Made by a program: the position numbers and the translations under genes
NCBI RefSeq assembly: GCF_002086275.1
Contig: NZ_MVHT01000060.1
Coordinates: forward strand, 1 to 40,975
DNA length: 40,975 nucleotides
Direction: 5' to 3'
Source: Mycobacterium intermedium
GTDB lineage: Bacteria > Actinomycetota > Actinomycetes > Mycobacteriales > Mycobacteriaceae
Shown here: piece by piece, positions 18,005 through 27,200 of the stretch
Layout: every line of letters begins with the position of its first letter
Numbering within the stretch: the stretch's first letter is position 1
Notes under the pieces: generated by a model
What the model was told of the DNA's origin: nothing
What the model saw: the letters and a program-made list of their open reading frames with translations, nothing else
The model's database searches: none

Positions 18005-18892
18005 ATGTGGTGTCCGAGTGTTTCGCTGTCGATGTGGGCCAATGCCTGGCTCGCGGGCAAGGCCGCGCCCGACGACGTCCTGGATGCGTTATCACTCTGG
18101 GCGCCAAGGCAATCGGTCGCCGCCTACGACGCGGTCGCCGCGGGGCACACCGGGCTGCCGTGGCCCGATGTCAACGACGCCGGAACGGTTTCACTCTTGC
18201 AGACCCTGAGAGCGGCGGTCGGGCGACCGCCGTCGTCGGCATTTGGGGCGATCAATGTGGTGCTGCCCGTACCTGGCGACGTGCGCGGACTATGCGCGGG
18301 AACACAGTTCGAACAGGACGCACTCGCTGCGGGCGAGGCGGTGATCATCGCCAATCAGGCCGACCCCAGCACCGCGATCGGTCTGGTTCCGGAGTTCTCC
18401 TACAGCGACGTCGACGCGGACGAGACCGTCGATACTGATGACGCGGCGTCACCCGAACTGTGTGCGCTGACTTGGATGGTGTACTCGCTGCCCGGCGTGC
18501 CGGTGCTGGTCCACCACGAACTCGGGGATGCCGAATTCGCGTTGCGGTCAGCGGTGCGTTCGGCCGCCGATGCATTGAGCGCACTGGGTCTGGGCTCGGC
18601 CGGAGGCGGTATCGACAACCCGCGCGGCTTGGTTGAGCAGATGCTGGAATCGCTGCGGCAGCACCGGATCCCCGACCACGCGCCGTCGCGCGCGCTGCGG
18701 GTGTTAGAGAACGCCGCACACGTGGACGCGATCATGGCGGTCAGCGCCGGGATGAGTCAGCTCCCGGTGGGAACCCGGTCGCTGTCCGAAGCCGAACTTG
18801 CCACGGACGCGCTGCGACCGCTGGCGGGGGTGGTGCGTTCGGCGCGCATGGCCGCGGTCAGCGCGATCCTGCACTCGGCATGGTCGGACTGA
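18005..18892 (+). CDS. Conserved mycobacterial protein, Rv1486c family
   Basis: A 295-residue soluble protein matching Rv1486c from the start MWCPSVSLSMWANAWLAG. No catalytic motif or membrane segment is recognised. An N-terminal helical part is followed by an alpha/beta region (INVVLPVPGDVRGL, then EAVIIANQADPSTAIGLVP) and a C-terminal helical bundle. It is conserved beside hemZ in mycobacteria, with the two genes converging here nine bases apart. Function unknown. Confidence 0.85.
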   Translation: MWCPSVSLSMWANAWLAGKAAPDDVLDALSLWAPRQSVAAYDAVAAGHTGLPWPDVNDAGTVSLLQTLRAAVGRPPSSAFGAINVVLPVPGDVRGLCAGTQFEQDALAAGEAVIIANQADPSTAIGLVPEFSYSDVDADETVDTDDAASPELCALTWMVYSLPGVPVLVHHELGDAEFALRSAVRSAADALSALGLGSAGGGIDNPRGLVEQMLESLRQHRIPDHAPSRALRVLENAAHVDAIMAVSAGMSQLPVGTRSLSEAELATDALRPLAGVVRSARMAAVSAILHSAWSD

Positions 18893-18901
18893 CGATCCTC
18901 G

Positions 18902-19924
18902 TCAGACGGCATCTCGCCGCGCACAGTGCGGCGGACGACAAGGCTCCCCGTTGACGCTGGCCAGACATCCCGGGGTCGGGTCGGGGTCGGGGACCCTGTC
19001 TGGCGCACGGCCGCAACGGAGTTCGTCGATCAAACTTGCGGCCAGCCGGGCGAAACGCCGATCGGCATTGGGAGTACTGGCGCGGGCCAGGGCGATGCCG
19101 GCAGCCTCGGCCTGGGTTCGCAATTCCTCGTCGAGGTCCCACACCACCTCGATATGGTCGGCGACGAACCCGATCGGGCAGACGATCACCGCCTTGACAC
19201 CTTTGTCGGCAAGAGTCGTCAGATGGTCGCCCACGTCGGGCTCCAACCAGGGCACCTGCGGCGGACCCGAGCGCGACTGCCACACCAGGTCGTAATCGGA
19301 GTAACCGGCAGCTGTCGCGACAAGCCTTGCGGCATAAGCGACTTGGCGGCTGTACAGGTTCGGGCCGCAGCGGGCGTCGGCGGCCACCGGGATGGAATGG
19401 GCGGTGAACACCAACCGGGCCACATCTTTCTGCCCGGCGGGCAGTTCGCGGGCGGCCGCCGCGACGGCGTCGGCGAACATCTCCACGAACAGCGGGTGGT
19501 CGAAGTAGGTGCGAAGTTTGACCAACTCGGGCGCGTTCGGCCCGGCCGCACGGCGCGCCCGCGCGATGTCCTCGACGTATTGGGTGCAGCTGGAGTACCC
19601 ACCCCACGCCGACGTGGCGAAGACAGCGGCACGTTGAATACCGTTGTCGCGCATAGCTATAACGGCATCTTCCACGTACGGCTCCCAGTTGCGGTTGCCG
19701 AAATACACCGGCAGATCCTGCTCGGCCTCCAACTGAGCGATCAGTGCGCGGTTGATGCCGTTGATCGGTGACACCCCACCGAAGTGCAGGTAGTGCTCGG
19801 CGACGGCATCGAGCCGTTCCGGTGGCACACCGCGACCCCGGGTGACGTTCTCCAGAAACGGTCGTACCTGCTCGGGTCCCTCTGGCCCCCCGAATGACAA
19901 CAGCAGGATGGCGTCAAATATCAC
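18902..19924 (-). CDS. hemZ: Ferrochelatase (coproporphyrin type) HemZ/CpfC
   Basis: A 340-residue chelatase that inserts Fe2+ into coproporphyrin III (actinobacterial route) in haem biosynthesis. The N-terminus DAILLLSFGGPEGPEQVRPF, the conserved His in FTAHSIP, and the metal-side PVGFVADHIEVVWDLD-type segment (here PIGFVADHIEV) are present. Three C-terminal cysteines (GCLASVNGEPCRPPHC) match the ligands of the [2Fe-2S] cluster found in mycobacterial enzymes. GTG 19924 has GGAG 4 bases before it. It is last in the fabG1-inhA-hemZ operon, 27 bases after inhA. Confidence 0.96.
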   Translation of the reverse strand: MIFDAILLLSFGGPEGPEQVRPFLENVTRGRGVPPERLDAVAEHYLHFGGVSPINGINRALIAQLEAEQDLPVYFGNRNWEPYVEDAVIAMRDNGIQRAAVFATSAWGGYSSCTQYVEDIARARRAAGPNAPELVKLRTYFDHPLFVEMFADAVAAAARELPAGQKDVARLVFTAHSIPVAADARCGPNLYSRQVAYAARLVATAAGYSDYDLVWQSRSGPPQVPWLEPDVGDHLTTLADKGVKAVIVCPIGFVADHIEVVWDLDEELRTQAEAAGIALARASTPNADRRFARLAASLIDELRCGRAPDRVPDPDPTPGCLASVNGEPCRPPHCARRDAV

Positions 19925-19951
19925 TGAACTCCATTGCGCCGTGACGCACCG

Positions 19952-20761
19952 CTACAGCAACTGGGTGTGGGCTCCGCCGTCGGCGAAGATGATGTCGCCC
20001 GTGGTGGCCGGCAGCCAATCGGACAGCAGTGCACACACTGTCTTGGCCACCGGCGTCGGATCCTTCATGTTCCAGCCGATCGGAGCGCGCTGATCCCAGC
20101 CTTCTTCAAGAAGCTGGATCTGGGCGCCGGCCTCCTCGCCGAGCGCGCCGCCGACGATGGCGGCCATGGCCAATGTCCGAATGGGGCCAGCTGCAACAAG
20201 ATTCGAGCGCACCCCGACCTTCCCGGCTTCGCGGGCCACGAACCGGTTCACCGATTCCAGCGCGCTCTTGGCGACCGTCATCCAGTTGTAGGCCGGCATG
20301 GCGCGGCTGGGGTCGAAGTCCATGCCGACGATCGAGCCACCGGGATTCATGATCGGCAGCAGCGCCTTGGCCAGCGACGCATACGAATACGCCGAAATGT
20401 GAATGCCCTTGGAGACGTCCTCGTAGGGCGCATCGAAGAACGGGTTGATGCCCATCCCGGTTTGCGGCATGAAGCCGATCGAGTGCACCACACCGTCGAG
20501 CTTGTTGCCTTCACCGATCACGTCGGTGACCCGCTGAGCCAAGGTGTCCAGGTGTTCTTGGTTCTGCACGTCGAGCTCGAGCAGCGGCGCCTTCTCCGGC
20601 AACCGGTCCACAATGCGCTGGATCAGTCGCAGCCGGTCAAACCCCGTCAGCACCAGTTGGGCGCCCTGCTCCTGCGCCACGCGGGCGATGTGGAACGCGA
20701 TCGACGAGTCGGTGATGATCCCGGTGACCAGGATCCGTTTGCCCTCTAGCAGTCCTGCCAT
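19952..20761 (-). CDS. inhA: NADH-dependent enoyl-ACP reductase InhA
   Basis: A 269-residue FAS-II enzyme that reduces trans-2-enoyl-ACP during meromycolate chain elongation; the target of activated isoniazid and of ethionamide. The cofactor loop is GIITDSSIAF with Ile21, and Ser94 is in VVHSIGFMP. Both are wild-type residues at sites where M. tuberculosis resistance changes occur. Catalytic Tyr158 (AMPAYNWM) and Lys165 are in place. Length equals that of the M. tuberculosis enzyme. ATG 20761 lies 25 bases after fabG1, so expression depends on the fabG1 promoter. Confidence 0.98.
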   Translation of the reverse strand: MAGLLEGKRILVTGIITDSSIAFHIARVAQEQGAQLVLTGFDRLRLIQRIVDRLPEKAPLLELDVQNQEHLDTLAQRVTDVIGEGNKLDGVVHSIGFMPQTGMGINPFFDAPYEDVSKGIHISAYSYASLAKALLPIMNPGGSIVGMDFDPSRAMPAYNWMTVAKSALESVNRFVAREAGKVGVRSNLVAAGPIRTLAMAAIVGGALGEEAGAQIQLLEEGWDQRAPIGWNMKDPTPVAKTVCALLSDWLPATTGDIIFADGGAHTQLL

Positions 20762-20786
20762 ACCTTTATCCGTCCCAATCTTCTGG

Positions 20787-21557
20787 TTAGTGGCCCATGC
20801 CCATGCCGCCGTCCACCGGGATCACCGCGCCGGCGATATAGCTCGCGTCCTCGGATGCGAGGAAGCTGACTACACCGGCGACCTCCTCCGCGGTGCCGAC
20901 CCGCTTGGCGGGGATGAACTCCAGCGCCCCGGCCTGAATCCGCTCGTCCAGTGCGCGGGTCATCTCGGTGTCGATGTAACCCGGCGCCACCACGTTCGCG
21001 GTCACACCGGCCTTGGACAATTCTCGGGAGATCGAGCGAGCCATGCCGATCAGTCCGGCCTTGGAGGCGGCGTAGTTGGCCTGGTTGCCGATGCCCCACA
21101 TGCCCGAGACCGAACCGACGTAGATGATGCGGCCGAAGCGCCGGCGCTGCATGCTGCGCGAGGCGCGCTGGGTCACCCGGAACGCCCCCGTCAGGTTCGC
21201 GTCGATGACCTTCTGGAACCGCTCCTCGGTCATCCGGATGAGAAACGCGTCCGCCGAGATGCCCGCGTTGGACACCAGCACCTCGACCGGGCCCTGATGC
21301 TCTTCGACCTCCTTGAAGGCGCGGTCGACGGCTTCGGTGTCTGTGACGTCGCACACGACGCCGAACAGCCCATCCGGCGCCCCGGAGCCGCGGTGCGTCA
21401 CGGCCACCTTGTGGCCGTCCGCGGCGAGCCGCTGTGCGATCGCCAGCCCGATCCCCCGGTTTCCACCGGTGACCAGCACTGAACGGGATACGAATGCGGG
21501 TTTGCCGCCGTTCTTTGCGGCGGCGTCGGTAGTTGCTTCAGTGGCTGATTCAGTCAC
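20787..21557 (-). CDS. fabG1: 3-oxoacyl-ACP reductase FabG1/MabA
   Basis: A 256-residue short-chain dehydrogenase performing the NADPH-dependent ketoacyl reduction of FAS-II. The Rossmann motif is GGNRGIG (31-37); the triad is Ser149, Tyr162 and Lys166 in the VGSVSGMWGIGNQANYAASK region. The catalytic numbering is shifted by nine from M. tuberculosis because the N-terminal tail is longer (ESATEATTDAAAKNGGK). GTG 21557 is supported by the conserved sequence CGATAGGTTG before it. First gene of the operon with inhA and hemZ. Confidence 0.97.
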   Translation of the reverse strand: MTESATEATTDAAAKNGGKPAFVSRSVLVTGGNRGIGLAIAQRLAADGHKVAVTHRGSGAPDGLFGVVCDVTDTEAVDRAFKEVEEHQGPVEVLVSNAGISADAFLIRMTEERFQKVIDANLTGAFRVTQRASRSMQRRRFGRIIYVGSVSGMWGIGNQANYAASKAGLIGMARSISRELSKAGVTANVVAPGYIDTEMTRALDERIQAGALEFIPAKRVGTAEEVAGVVSFLASEDASYIAGAVIPVDGGMGMGH

Positions 21558-21623
21558 CCCGCCAACCTATCGCCTCATCGGGATTTCACTGCAATCGGCT
21601 CCGCTCCCTAGGATTGAAACTCA
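21558..21623 (-). promoter_or_regulatory. fabG1-inhA promoter, shared divergent spacer
   Basis: The bases ahead of the fabG1 GTG read CGATAGGTTGGCGGG, nearly identical to the M. tuberculosis promoter. Relative to the GTG, position -15 (21572) is C and -8 (21565) is T, the wild-type states. Position -16 (21573) is G on the coding strand, where M. tuberculosis has A as I remember it. The divergent gene at 21624 starts within 66 bases, so the two promoters are back to back. Confidence 0.6.
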
Positions 21624-23162
21624 ATGGGGGATTTGTCGACGCGTCTTCGGACATTGCAGTCGCGCGTCGCAACGCTGTTCGCAGCTTGCGGAGCGGGCCT
21701 GTTCGTGCTGCTCCTACTGCGTAACCGGGACCTGTTTACCCGGGCGATCTACGAGGCCGGGGACCCCGCCTCGAACTCGATGCTCACCATTGAGGCCAAG
21801 CACTTCGAGCTGCTGACGGGGCACTACTCCCGGGTCGGGTTCCACCACCCGGGCCCGGCGTACTTCTATATCCAGGCCGTCGGTGAGTGGTTGTTCCACG
21901 ACGTCCTGCACATCGTTCCGGCTGCCTACAACGGGCAGGTGATCGCGATCATGGCGCTCAACGCGGCGCTGCTCGCGGGCGCACTGACGGTCCTCTATTC
22001 CTGGCTTCGGTCGGCGACGGCCGTGCTGGCCGCGGCCGGGGTGATGCTTATCTTCCTCGCCGAGCACAGCCAGCTGGTCTGCTCGACCTGGATACCGCAC
22101 GCGTGCTTCGCGCCGTTCCTGCTACTGCTCTTCGCAGGGGCCTCGGTCGCCGCCGGCCGGCTGCGGCACCTGTGGATCATGGTGTTGGCCGGCAGCCTGC
22201 TGGTACATGGGCACGCGGAGTTTCTGGTCCTGGTCCCGGTACTGGCCTTAGCCGTACTGATTCCGCAGCGGCGCAACCTGCTGTCTCATCGCCGTGAGGT
22301 ACTGATCGCGACGGGTGTGCTGGCGTTGTTCCTCACACCGATCGTGCTCAACGAGATCCTGCACTGGCCGGGCGAGATCGCGAAGTACATCACCTACGGC
22401 CACCGCGCCCCGAACCCACCGCTGGACGCGGCACGGTTTGTCGTCCAGTTCTGGGGCACCAAGCCCCTGCCGGGCACCGCCTTCATGATCGCCTTGTTTG
22501 CCGGGACTTTCCTGCTGGTCCGCGCCCTGCCGAAGGCTCAAGCGCGCGACTACGGCCGTCGCCTCTGGTGGGTGACCGTCGCGGGGACCGGCTTGTTCGG
22601 TTTCTACTCCTGGTACGGGGTGGACCAGCTCCATGCCTCATATATCGGAACCTTCTCCTTCGCGCTGCCGCTGGCATTGCTCATGCTCGGCTCGTCGGCG
22701 CTGGTGGTCCTCATTTCGGCGCAACGTCAGGTGTGGCTGCGGCGCCTACCGGTCGTCGCGGCCGCGTCGGCTCTCGTCGTCGGGCTCTGGATGGCCTCTA
22801 CCTCCCCGGCCCTGCACCGGGACCACGATGACCTCGCCGGGGTCCCCGCGGCCCTGACCTACCTGAACGCCCACGCGCACGGCCGGCCGATCCTGTTGGA
22901 GACGCGCACCGACGAATCGTGGGCCGACGCGCTGGCACTGGCGTTAGCCATCAGCCGTGACGGCAAGCGCGCGTGTCTGACTCAGGACCGCTGGCGGCTG
23001 CGGACCACGCCGGAGTTCATGTGCAATTCCCAAGACCTGGCGCGCGGCGCGCGGTTCACCCTCAGCAGGGTGCTCCCGGTCCCACCGGGCTCGCCGATCG
23101 TGCTGAATCTCAACCCCATTCCGGCGTCGTATCCGCCCTCGGCGGTCATCGCCCGCGACTGA
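21624..23162 (+). CDS. Polytopic membrane protein, possible GT-C-type glycosyltransferase
   Basis: A 512-residue integral membrane protein with about ten hydrophobic segments (from residues 18-32 through 370-390) and a hydrophilic C-terminal domain of about 120 residues predicted outside. An early periplasmic loop holds YEAGDPASN and FHHPGPAYFYIQA, the sort of acidic-plus-aromatic first loop seen in GT-C (arabinosyl/mannosyl/ArnT-like) enzymes that use polyprenyl-phosphate sugars. This is inference from topology; no signature proves it. It is divergent from fabG1 and converges on the VWA gene. No clear Shine-Dalgarno. Confidence 0.75.
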   Translation: MGDLSTRLRTLQSRVATLFAACGAGLFVLLLLRNRDLFTRAIYEAGDPASNSMLTIEAKHFELLTGHYSRVGFHHPGPAYFYIQAVGEWLFHDVLHIVPAAYNGQVIAIMALNAALLAGALTVLYSWLRSATAVLAAAGVMLIFLAEHSQLVCSTWIPHACFAPFLLLLFAGASVAAGRLRHLWIMVLAGSLLVHGHAEFLVLVPVLALAVLIPQRRNLLSHRREVLIATGVLALFLTPIVLNEILHWPGEIAKYITYGHRAPNPPLDAARFVVQFWGTKPLPGTAFMIALFAGTFLLVRALPKAQARDYGRRLWWVTVAGTGLFGFYSWYGVDQLHASYIGTFSFALPLALLMLGSSALVVLISAQRQVWLRRLPVVAAASALVVGLWMASTSPALHRDHDDLAGVPAALTYLNAHAHGRPILLETRTDESWADALALALAISRDGKRACLTQDRWRLRTTPEFMCNSQDLARGARFTLSRVLPVPPGSPIVLNLNPIPASYPPSAVIARD

Positions 23163-23245
23163 CGGTCACGGCTCAAGGGTCGGGAGCATCAGGGGAAGCT
23201 AGGTGCAAACGACAGCTTGCGGCGCGGCCGCGGAGCGTCGACCCG

Positions 23246-24253
23246 CTAGGTAGGCAGCCGGCGGTTGATCAGCAACGCCGCGATGCCCGCCAGGGCCAGG
23301 ACCACCGCACCCAGCCGCAGCCAACCGGTGCTCGCATCACCCTTGATGGTCTCGTAGCCGATCTGCTGTTGCAGCGACGAGTAGACGGCCTTCAACTCCG
23401 CCAGCGTGGCGGCGTTGTAGGAGTTCCCTCCGGAGAGCTGGGCGACCTTTTTCATCGTTTCGTCGTCGACGGGCACCGGCTGGCGTTGGTCGTTGATCTC
23501 GACGTAGCCGTACGGGGTGCCGAATGAAATGGTCGAGATGGGCACGCCCTGGTCCTTGGCGGTGCGCGCGGCGGTGTAGGCGCCCTTGGGGTTGTCCGGG
23601 TTGGTCGGCATCGTTTCTTTGCCGTCGGAGAACAGCACGATGCGCGCCGGCGGCGGAGTGTCGCCCCCGCCGATCACCGCGCCGACGGTGGCGATGGCTT
23701 GCAGTGCCGTGAAGATGGCCTCGCCAGTGGCCGTCCGGTCGGCGAACTGCAACTTGTCCAGGGCGGCCTTGGTCGCCTCTCGATTGGTAGTCGGTGACAC
23801 CAACACCGTCGCGGTACCCGCGTAAGCGATCAAGCCGAGGTTGATGCCGGGGGTCAGCTCGTCGGCGAACTGTTTGGCGGCTTCCTGCGCGGCCGCCATC
23901 CGGTTGGGCGCGACGTCGGTGGCACGCATCGACTGCGAGACGTCGATCACCAGCATCACCACCGCACGGTTGCGTGGGATGCGGACGTCGTTGGTAGGGC
24001 CGGCCATCGCGATGGTGAACAGCACCAGCGACAGCGTCAGCAGGATCGCCGGAATGTGCCGCCACCGCGAAGGTCGCTTGGGCGCAACGCTTTCCAGCAA
24101 CTCCATGTTGGCGAACCGCAGCATCCGCTTCTGGCGCGACAGCTGCAGCACCACGTACAGGATGATGAGCGCGACGATGACCAGCAGGAAAAGGAAGAAC
24201 CAGGAGTGTTCGAAGCCGGACAGCGTCATCGGCCCGAGCAGCGGCAAGTTCAT
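23246..24253 (-). CDS. VWA-domain membrane protein (BatA-like, Rv1481 family)
   Basis: A 335-residue protein with an N-terminal helix (about 15-40), a von Willebrand A domain with MIDAS motif DVSQS and the later TGEAIFTAL and FSDGKETMP metal-site elements, and a C-terminal helix (about 310-328). ATG 24253 overlaps the preceding stop (ATGA) and gives the family length; a longer frame to 24355 would overlap the DUF58 gene. It is the last gene of the moxR1 operon. MoxR ATPases with VWA partners act as chaperone or metal-insertion systems; the client is unknown. Confidence 0.92.
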   Translation of the reverse strand: MNLPLLGPMTLSGFEHSWFFLFLLVIVALIILYVVLQLSRQKRMLRFANMELLESVAPKRPSRWRHIPAILLTLSLVLFTIAMAGPTNDVRIPRNRAVVMLVIDVSQSMRATDVAPNRMAAAQEAAKQFADELTPGINLGLIAYAGTATVLVSPTTNREATKAALDKLQFADRTATGEAIFTALQAIATVGAVIGGGDTPPPARIVLFSDGKETMPTNPDNPKGAYTAARTAKDQGVPISTISFGTPYGYVEINDQRQPVPVDDETMKKVAQLSGGNSYNAATLAELKAVYSSLQQQIGYETIKGDASTGWLRLGAVVLALAGIAALLINRRLPT

Positions 24254-25218
24254 CGGCGCCCCGCCATTGCTCCGCGCCGGCGGGAAGCGACGAAGCGCAC
24301 GATGTCGCCAATCCAGTCGCGGTCGGTCCGCAGCGACATGAGGGATGCGCCGCAACCTCGGATGGTGCGCGCGACCTCGGCGCGGTGCGCTGCCGCGGCC
24401 TTGGCGAAGTCAGCCTGCAGCTGCTCGTCGATGGTGAACTCGCGGGTCACCCCGGACTCGGCGTCCTGCAGTACCACATCGCCGATGTCCGGCAGCTCGA
24501 CGTCGCGGGGGTCGAGCACCTCGATGGCCAGCACTTCATGGCGGGCAGAGATCGCGCGCAGCGGACGCATCCAGTTGATCGGCCCGAGGAAGTCGCTGAT
24601 GATCACCGCCATCCCACGACGGCGCTCCGGCCGGCGCAGCGCGTCGATGGTCGCCGCCAGATCGCCGCGCACACCGGTCGGCGCCTGGGGTGTGGTCGCG
24701 ATGGTGCGCAACATCGTGTGCACATGCTGACGGCCAGAGCGCGCCGGCACCCGGGTTGTGATGGCGCCGTTGGAGACCAGCGCGCCCAGCCGGTTGCCGC
24801 CACCGACGTTCAGCACCGAGATGGCCGCCGCGGCCGCCACCGCCAGGTCTCGTTTCTCACAGACGGCGGTGCCGAAGTCCAGGCTGGCCGACATGTCGAC
24901 CACCAGCCACGTCTCCAACTCCCGGTCGGCGATCATCTGCCGGACGTGTGGGTGGGTGGTGCGCGCGGTGACCGCCCAGTCCATCCGGCGGACGTCGTCG
25001 CCAGGCTGGTAAAGCCGCGACTCCCCCGGCTCCGAACCGGGTCCTGGGATCAGGCCCAGGTGATCGCCGTGCAGAATGCCGTCGAGTTTGTGCCGGACCG
25101 TCAAGTCCAAAGTCCGCAGTGCCGCAGACAGCTTGGGGTCGTCGATGTTGCCGCGCAACATCGACGGCGGAGGGATTGTAGCCGCGGGGTTCCCCGCGGG
25201 AGGACCAGTTTCTGTCAC
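24250..25218 (-). CDS. DUF58-domain protein (Rv1480 family)
   Basis: A 322-residue soluble protein. The DUF58 core is clear: the GESRLYQPGDDVRRMDWAVTAR motif region at about residues 65-86, followed by a degenerate VWA-like fold beginning LVVDMSASLDFG. It is the usual middle partner of MoxR-DUF58-VWA operons. It overlaps moxR1 and the VWA gene by four bases (ATGA) at each end, showing tight translational coupling. Confidence 0.92.
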   Translation of the reverse strand: MTETGPPAGNPAATIPPPSMLRGNIDDPKLSAALRTLDLTVRHKLDGILHGDHLGLIPGPGSEPGESRLYQPGDDVRRMDWAVTARTTHPHVRQMIADRELETWLVVDMSASLDFGTAVCEKRDLAVAAAAAISVLNVGGGNRLGALVSNGAITTRVPARSGRQHVHTMLRTIATTPQAPTGVRGDLAATIDALRRPERRRGMAVIISDFLGPINWMRPLRAISARHEVLAIEVLDPRDVELPDIGDVVLQDAESGVTREFTIDEQLQADFAKAAAAHRAEVARTIRGCGASLMSLRTDRDWIGDIVRFVASRRRGAMAGRR

Positions 25219-26324
25219 CGGCCCGCCGTGGCACCCTGCATCACCGGAGCAACCGAATGCCCTTGCTGCGGAACGGCATTCACCTGAGGCAAGGCGACCG
25301 TCTGCATGACGCGGTTGATCACGGTCTCCGCGGTGATCTCGTCGGCGAGGGCGTCGTAGGTGAGCACCAGGCGGTGGCGCAGCACGTCGGGAATGACGTC
25401 GATGATGTCCTGCGGAATGACATAGTCGCGCCCGCGTACCAGGGCCAGCGCGCGGGAGGCCGCGATGATGCCCAGGGAGGCACGCGGTGACGCGCCGAAC
25501 GCGATCCAGCTCTTGACGTCGTTCATGCCCAACTGCTCGGGGTGACGGGTCGCGGTGACGACACGCACCACGTAGTCGACCAGCGCGTGGTGCACGAAGC
25601 TGTTGGCCGCGACGTTCTGCAGGCGCAGCAGGTCGCCGGTGTTCAGGATCTGCTTGGCCGTGGGCGGGGTGACGCCCATGCGGTAGATGATCTCGCGCTC
25701 CTCCTCGGGCGAGGGGTAGCCGACGTTGATCTTGAACAGGAAGCGGTCACGCTGGGCTTCCGGCAGCGGGTAAACGCCCTCCTGCTCGATCGGGTTCTGG
25801 GTGGCCATGACCAGGAAGGGGTTGGGCAGCGGGAACGTCTTGCCGCCGATGGACACGTGACGTTCGGCCATGACCTCGAGCAGGGCCGACTGCACCTTGG
25901 CCGGCGCGCGGTTGATCTCGTCGGCGAGCAGGAAGTTGACCACCACCGGTCCGAGTTCGGTGTCGAACTCTTCTTTACCCTGCCGGTAGATGCGGGTACC
26001 GATGATGTCGGTGGGCACCAGGTCAGGCGTGAACTGGATACGAGCAAACGTGCCGCCGACCACGCGGGCAAAGGTCTCCACAGCCAGCGTCTTGGCCACA
26101 CCGGGAACACCCTCGAGAAGCACGTGGCCCTTGGCCAGCAACCCCACGAGCATCCGCTCCACGAGCTGGTCCTGGCCCACGATGATCCGTTTGACCTCGA
26201 AGATCGCCCGCTCGAGGGTGTGTACCTCGGCAGCCAACCCGTCGGCGCTACCTACATGCGCCTCCTGGGTCGGAGGGGCTGCATGCCCACCCGGACCCGG
26301 GTAACCGCCACCTGCTGTTGTCAT
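25215..26324 (-). CDS. moxR1: MoxR-family AAA+ ATPase MoxR1
   Basis: A 369-residue AAA+ ATPase. A variable Gly/Pro N-terminus (about 35 residues) precedes Walker A GVPGVAKT, Walker B LLADEINRAPAK, sensor 1 (VMATQNPIEQEG), the arginine-finger region PLPEAQRDRFLFK, and the C-terminal lid. It works with the DUF58 and VWA products, probably as a chaperone at the membrane. ATG 26324 is chosen because GGAGG lies about 8 bases before it and the start fits the M. tuberculosis protein; frames reaching 26369 lack a site. The 140-base gap before it may hold its own promoter. Confidence 0.95.
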   Translation of the reverse strand: MTTAGGGYPGPGGHAAPPTQEAHVGSADGLAAEVHTLERAIFEVKRIIVGQDQLVERMLVGLLAKGHVLLEGVPGVAKTLAVETFARVVGGTFARIQFTPDLVPTDIIGTRIYRQGKEEFDTELGPVVVNFLLADEINRAPAKVQSALLEVMAERHVSIGGKTFPLPNPFLVMATQNPIEQEGVYPLPEAQRDRFLFKINVGYPSPEEEREIIYRMGVTPPTAKQILNTGDLLRLQNVAANSFVHHALVDYVVRVVTATRHPEQLGMNDVKSWIAFGASPRASLGIIAASRALALVRGRDYVIPQDIIDVIPDVLRHRLVLTYDALADEITAETVINRVMQTVALPQVNAVPQQGHSVAPVMQGATAGR

Positions 26325-26464
26325 CAACAACCCTCCACGCTCGATCAGACACGACTGCTTGACGCTCAAAATCGCGGGGCAGCGACGTGCCCGCGTTCAA
26401 CTATTCCAGGAGTCCTGGGTTCCGTCGACGTTGCGGTCGCCCGCAACCGAAGCCCGGACCTGCC

Positions 26465-27190
26465 CTAGTAGTCGATGATCCTAGTCACGAAAGGCGTCAT
26501 TCCGCCTTTGCGAACCGGACTGATGGTGACTTTGCCAGCGCTTCCAGACGCCTCCAACATTTGGCCATTGCCCAGGTACAACGTGACGTGCTGACTGCCG
26601 TTAGGCCCGTAGAAGATCAGATCGCCACGCCTGGCCTGGGAGGGCGGAACGTGCTTGCCGAAGTTGTACTGGTCTCCGGAGAACCTCGGGATCAACACGC
26701 CGACCCCGGCAAAGGCGTACCGCATCAGCCCCGAGCAGTCGAAGCCGACGGTGTTCGCCCCCGAATCGACGCCCTTGCTGGGGCCGTCCAGCGATCCGCC
26801 GCCCCACGAGTACGGGACGCCCATTTGTGATCCCGCCCGGCGAATCACGTACTCGATGGCCTGTGGCGCGTTGGCCCGGGGGATTCGGCTGGGGCTGGTG
26901 TTGCCGGCCGCGGCGGCTGGCGCGGCCGTGCCGCCCAGGTTGATGCCCAGCCCGCTGAGAAACTGCTTACCCAGATCGAGCGTCGTCTGGGTGGCCTGAG
27001 CGGTGGCCTGCAACGAGGCGTTGGCCACCGCGAGCGGGTCGCCAGGAGCGCCCGCACTGATGGCTGCCGGCAGGGTGGGGTCCCACTCGCCGGGGTCCGC
27101 CCCGGCGGGAGCGGCCAGAGATGCCAGCAGCCCGGTCACCAGGGCGGTGATCCAGGCCAGGCTGACTAGTCGAAATCGCTTGTGGCGCAT
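26465..27190 (-). CDS. ripB: Peptidoglycan endopeptidase RipB
   Basis: A 241-residue NlpC/P60 hydrolase that cuts the D-Glu-meso-DAP bond in stem peptides. A signal peptide (about 1-31, cut near APAGA-DP) is followed by a short helical spacer and the catalytic domain from about residue 103. Cys152 (GFDCSGLMRY), His201 (QHVTLYLG) and Glu213 form the catalytic set. It starts 10 bases after ripA, so the two are co-transcribed. Unlike RipA it lacks the long coiled-coil regulatory domain. Confidence 0.97.
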   Translation of the reverse strand: MRHKRFRLVSLAWITALVTGLLASLAAPAGADPGEWDPTLPAAISAGAPGDPLAVANASLQATAQATQTTLDLGKQFLSGLGINLGGTAAPAAAAGNTSPSRIPRANAPQAIEYVIRRAGSQMGVPYSWGGGSLDGPSKGVDSGANTVGFDCSGLMRYAFAGVGVLIPRFSGDQYNFGKHVPPSQARRGDLIFYGPNGSQHVTLYLGNGQMLEASGSAGKVTISPVRKGGMTPFVTRIIDY

Positions 27191-27200
27191 AGCCCCTCGT

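Noticed and set aside
21565..21573. Isoniazid-resistance promoter mutation
   Set aside because: The G at -16 cannot be called a mutation without other strains of the species; -15 and -8 are wild type and InhA Ile21 and Ser94 are intact.
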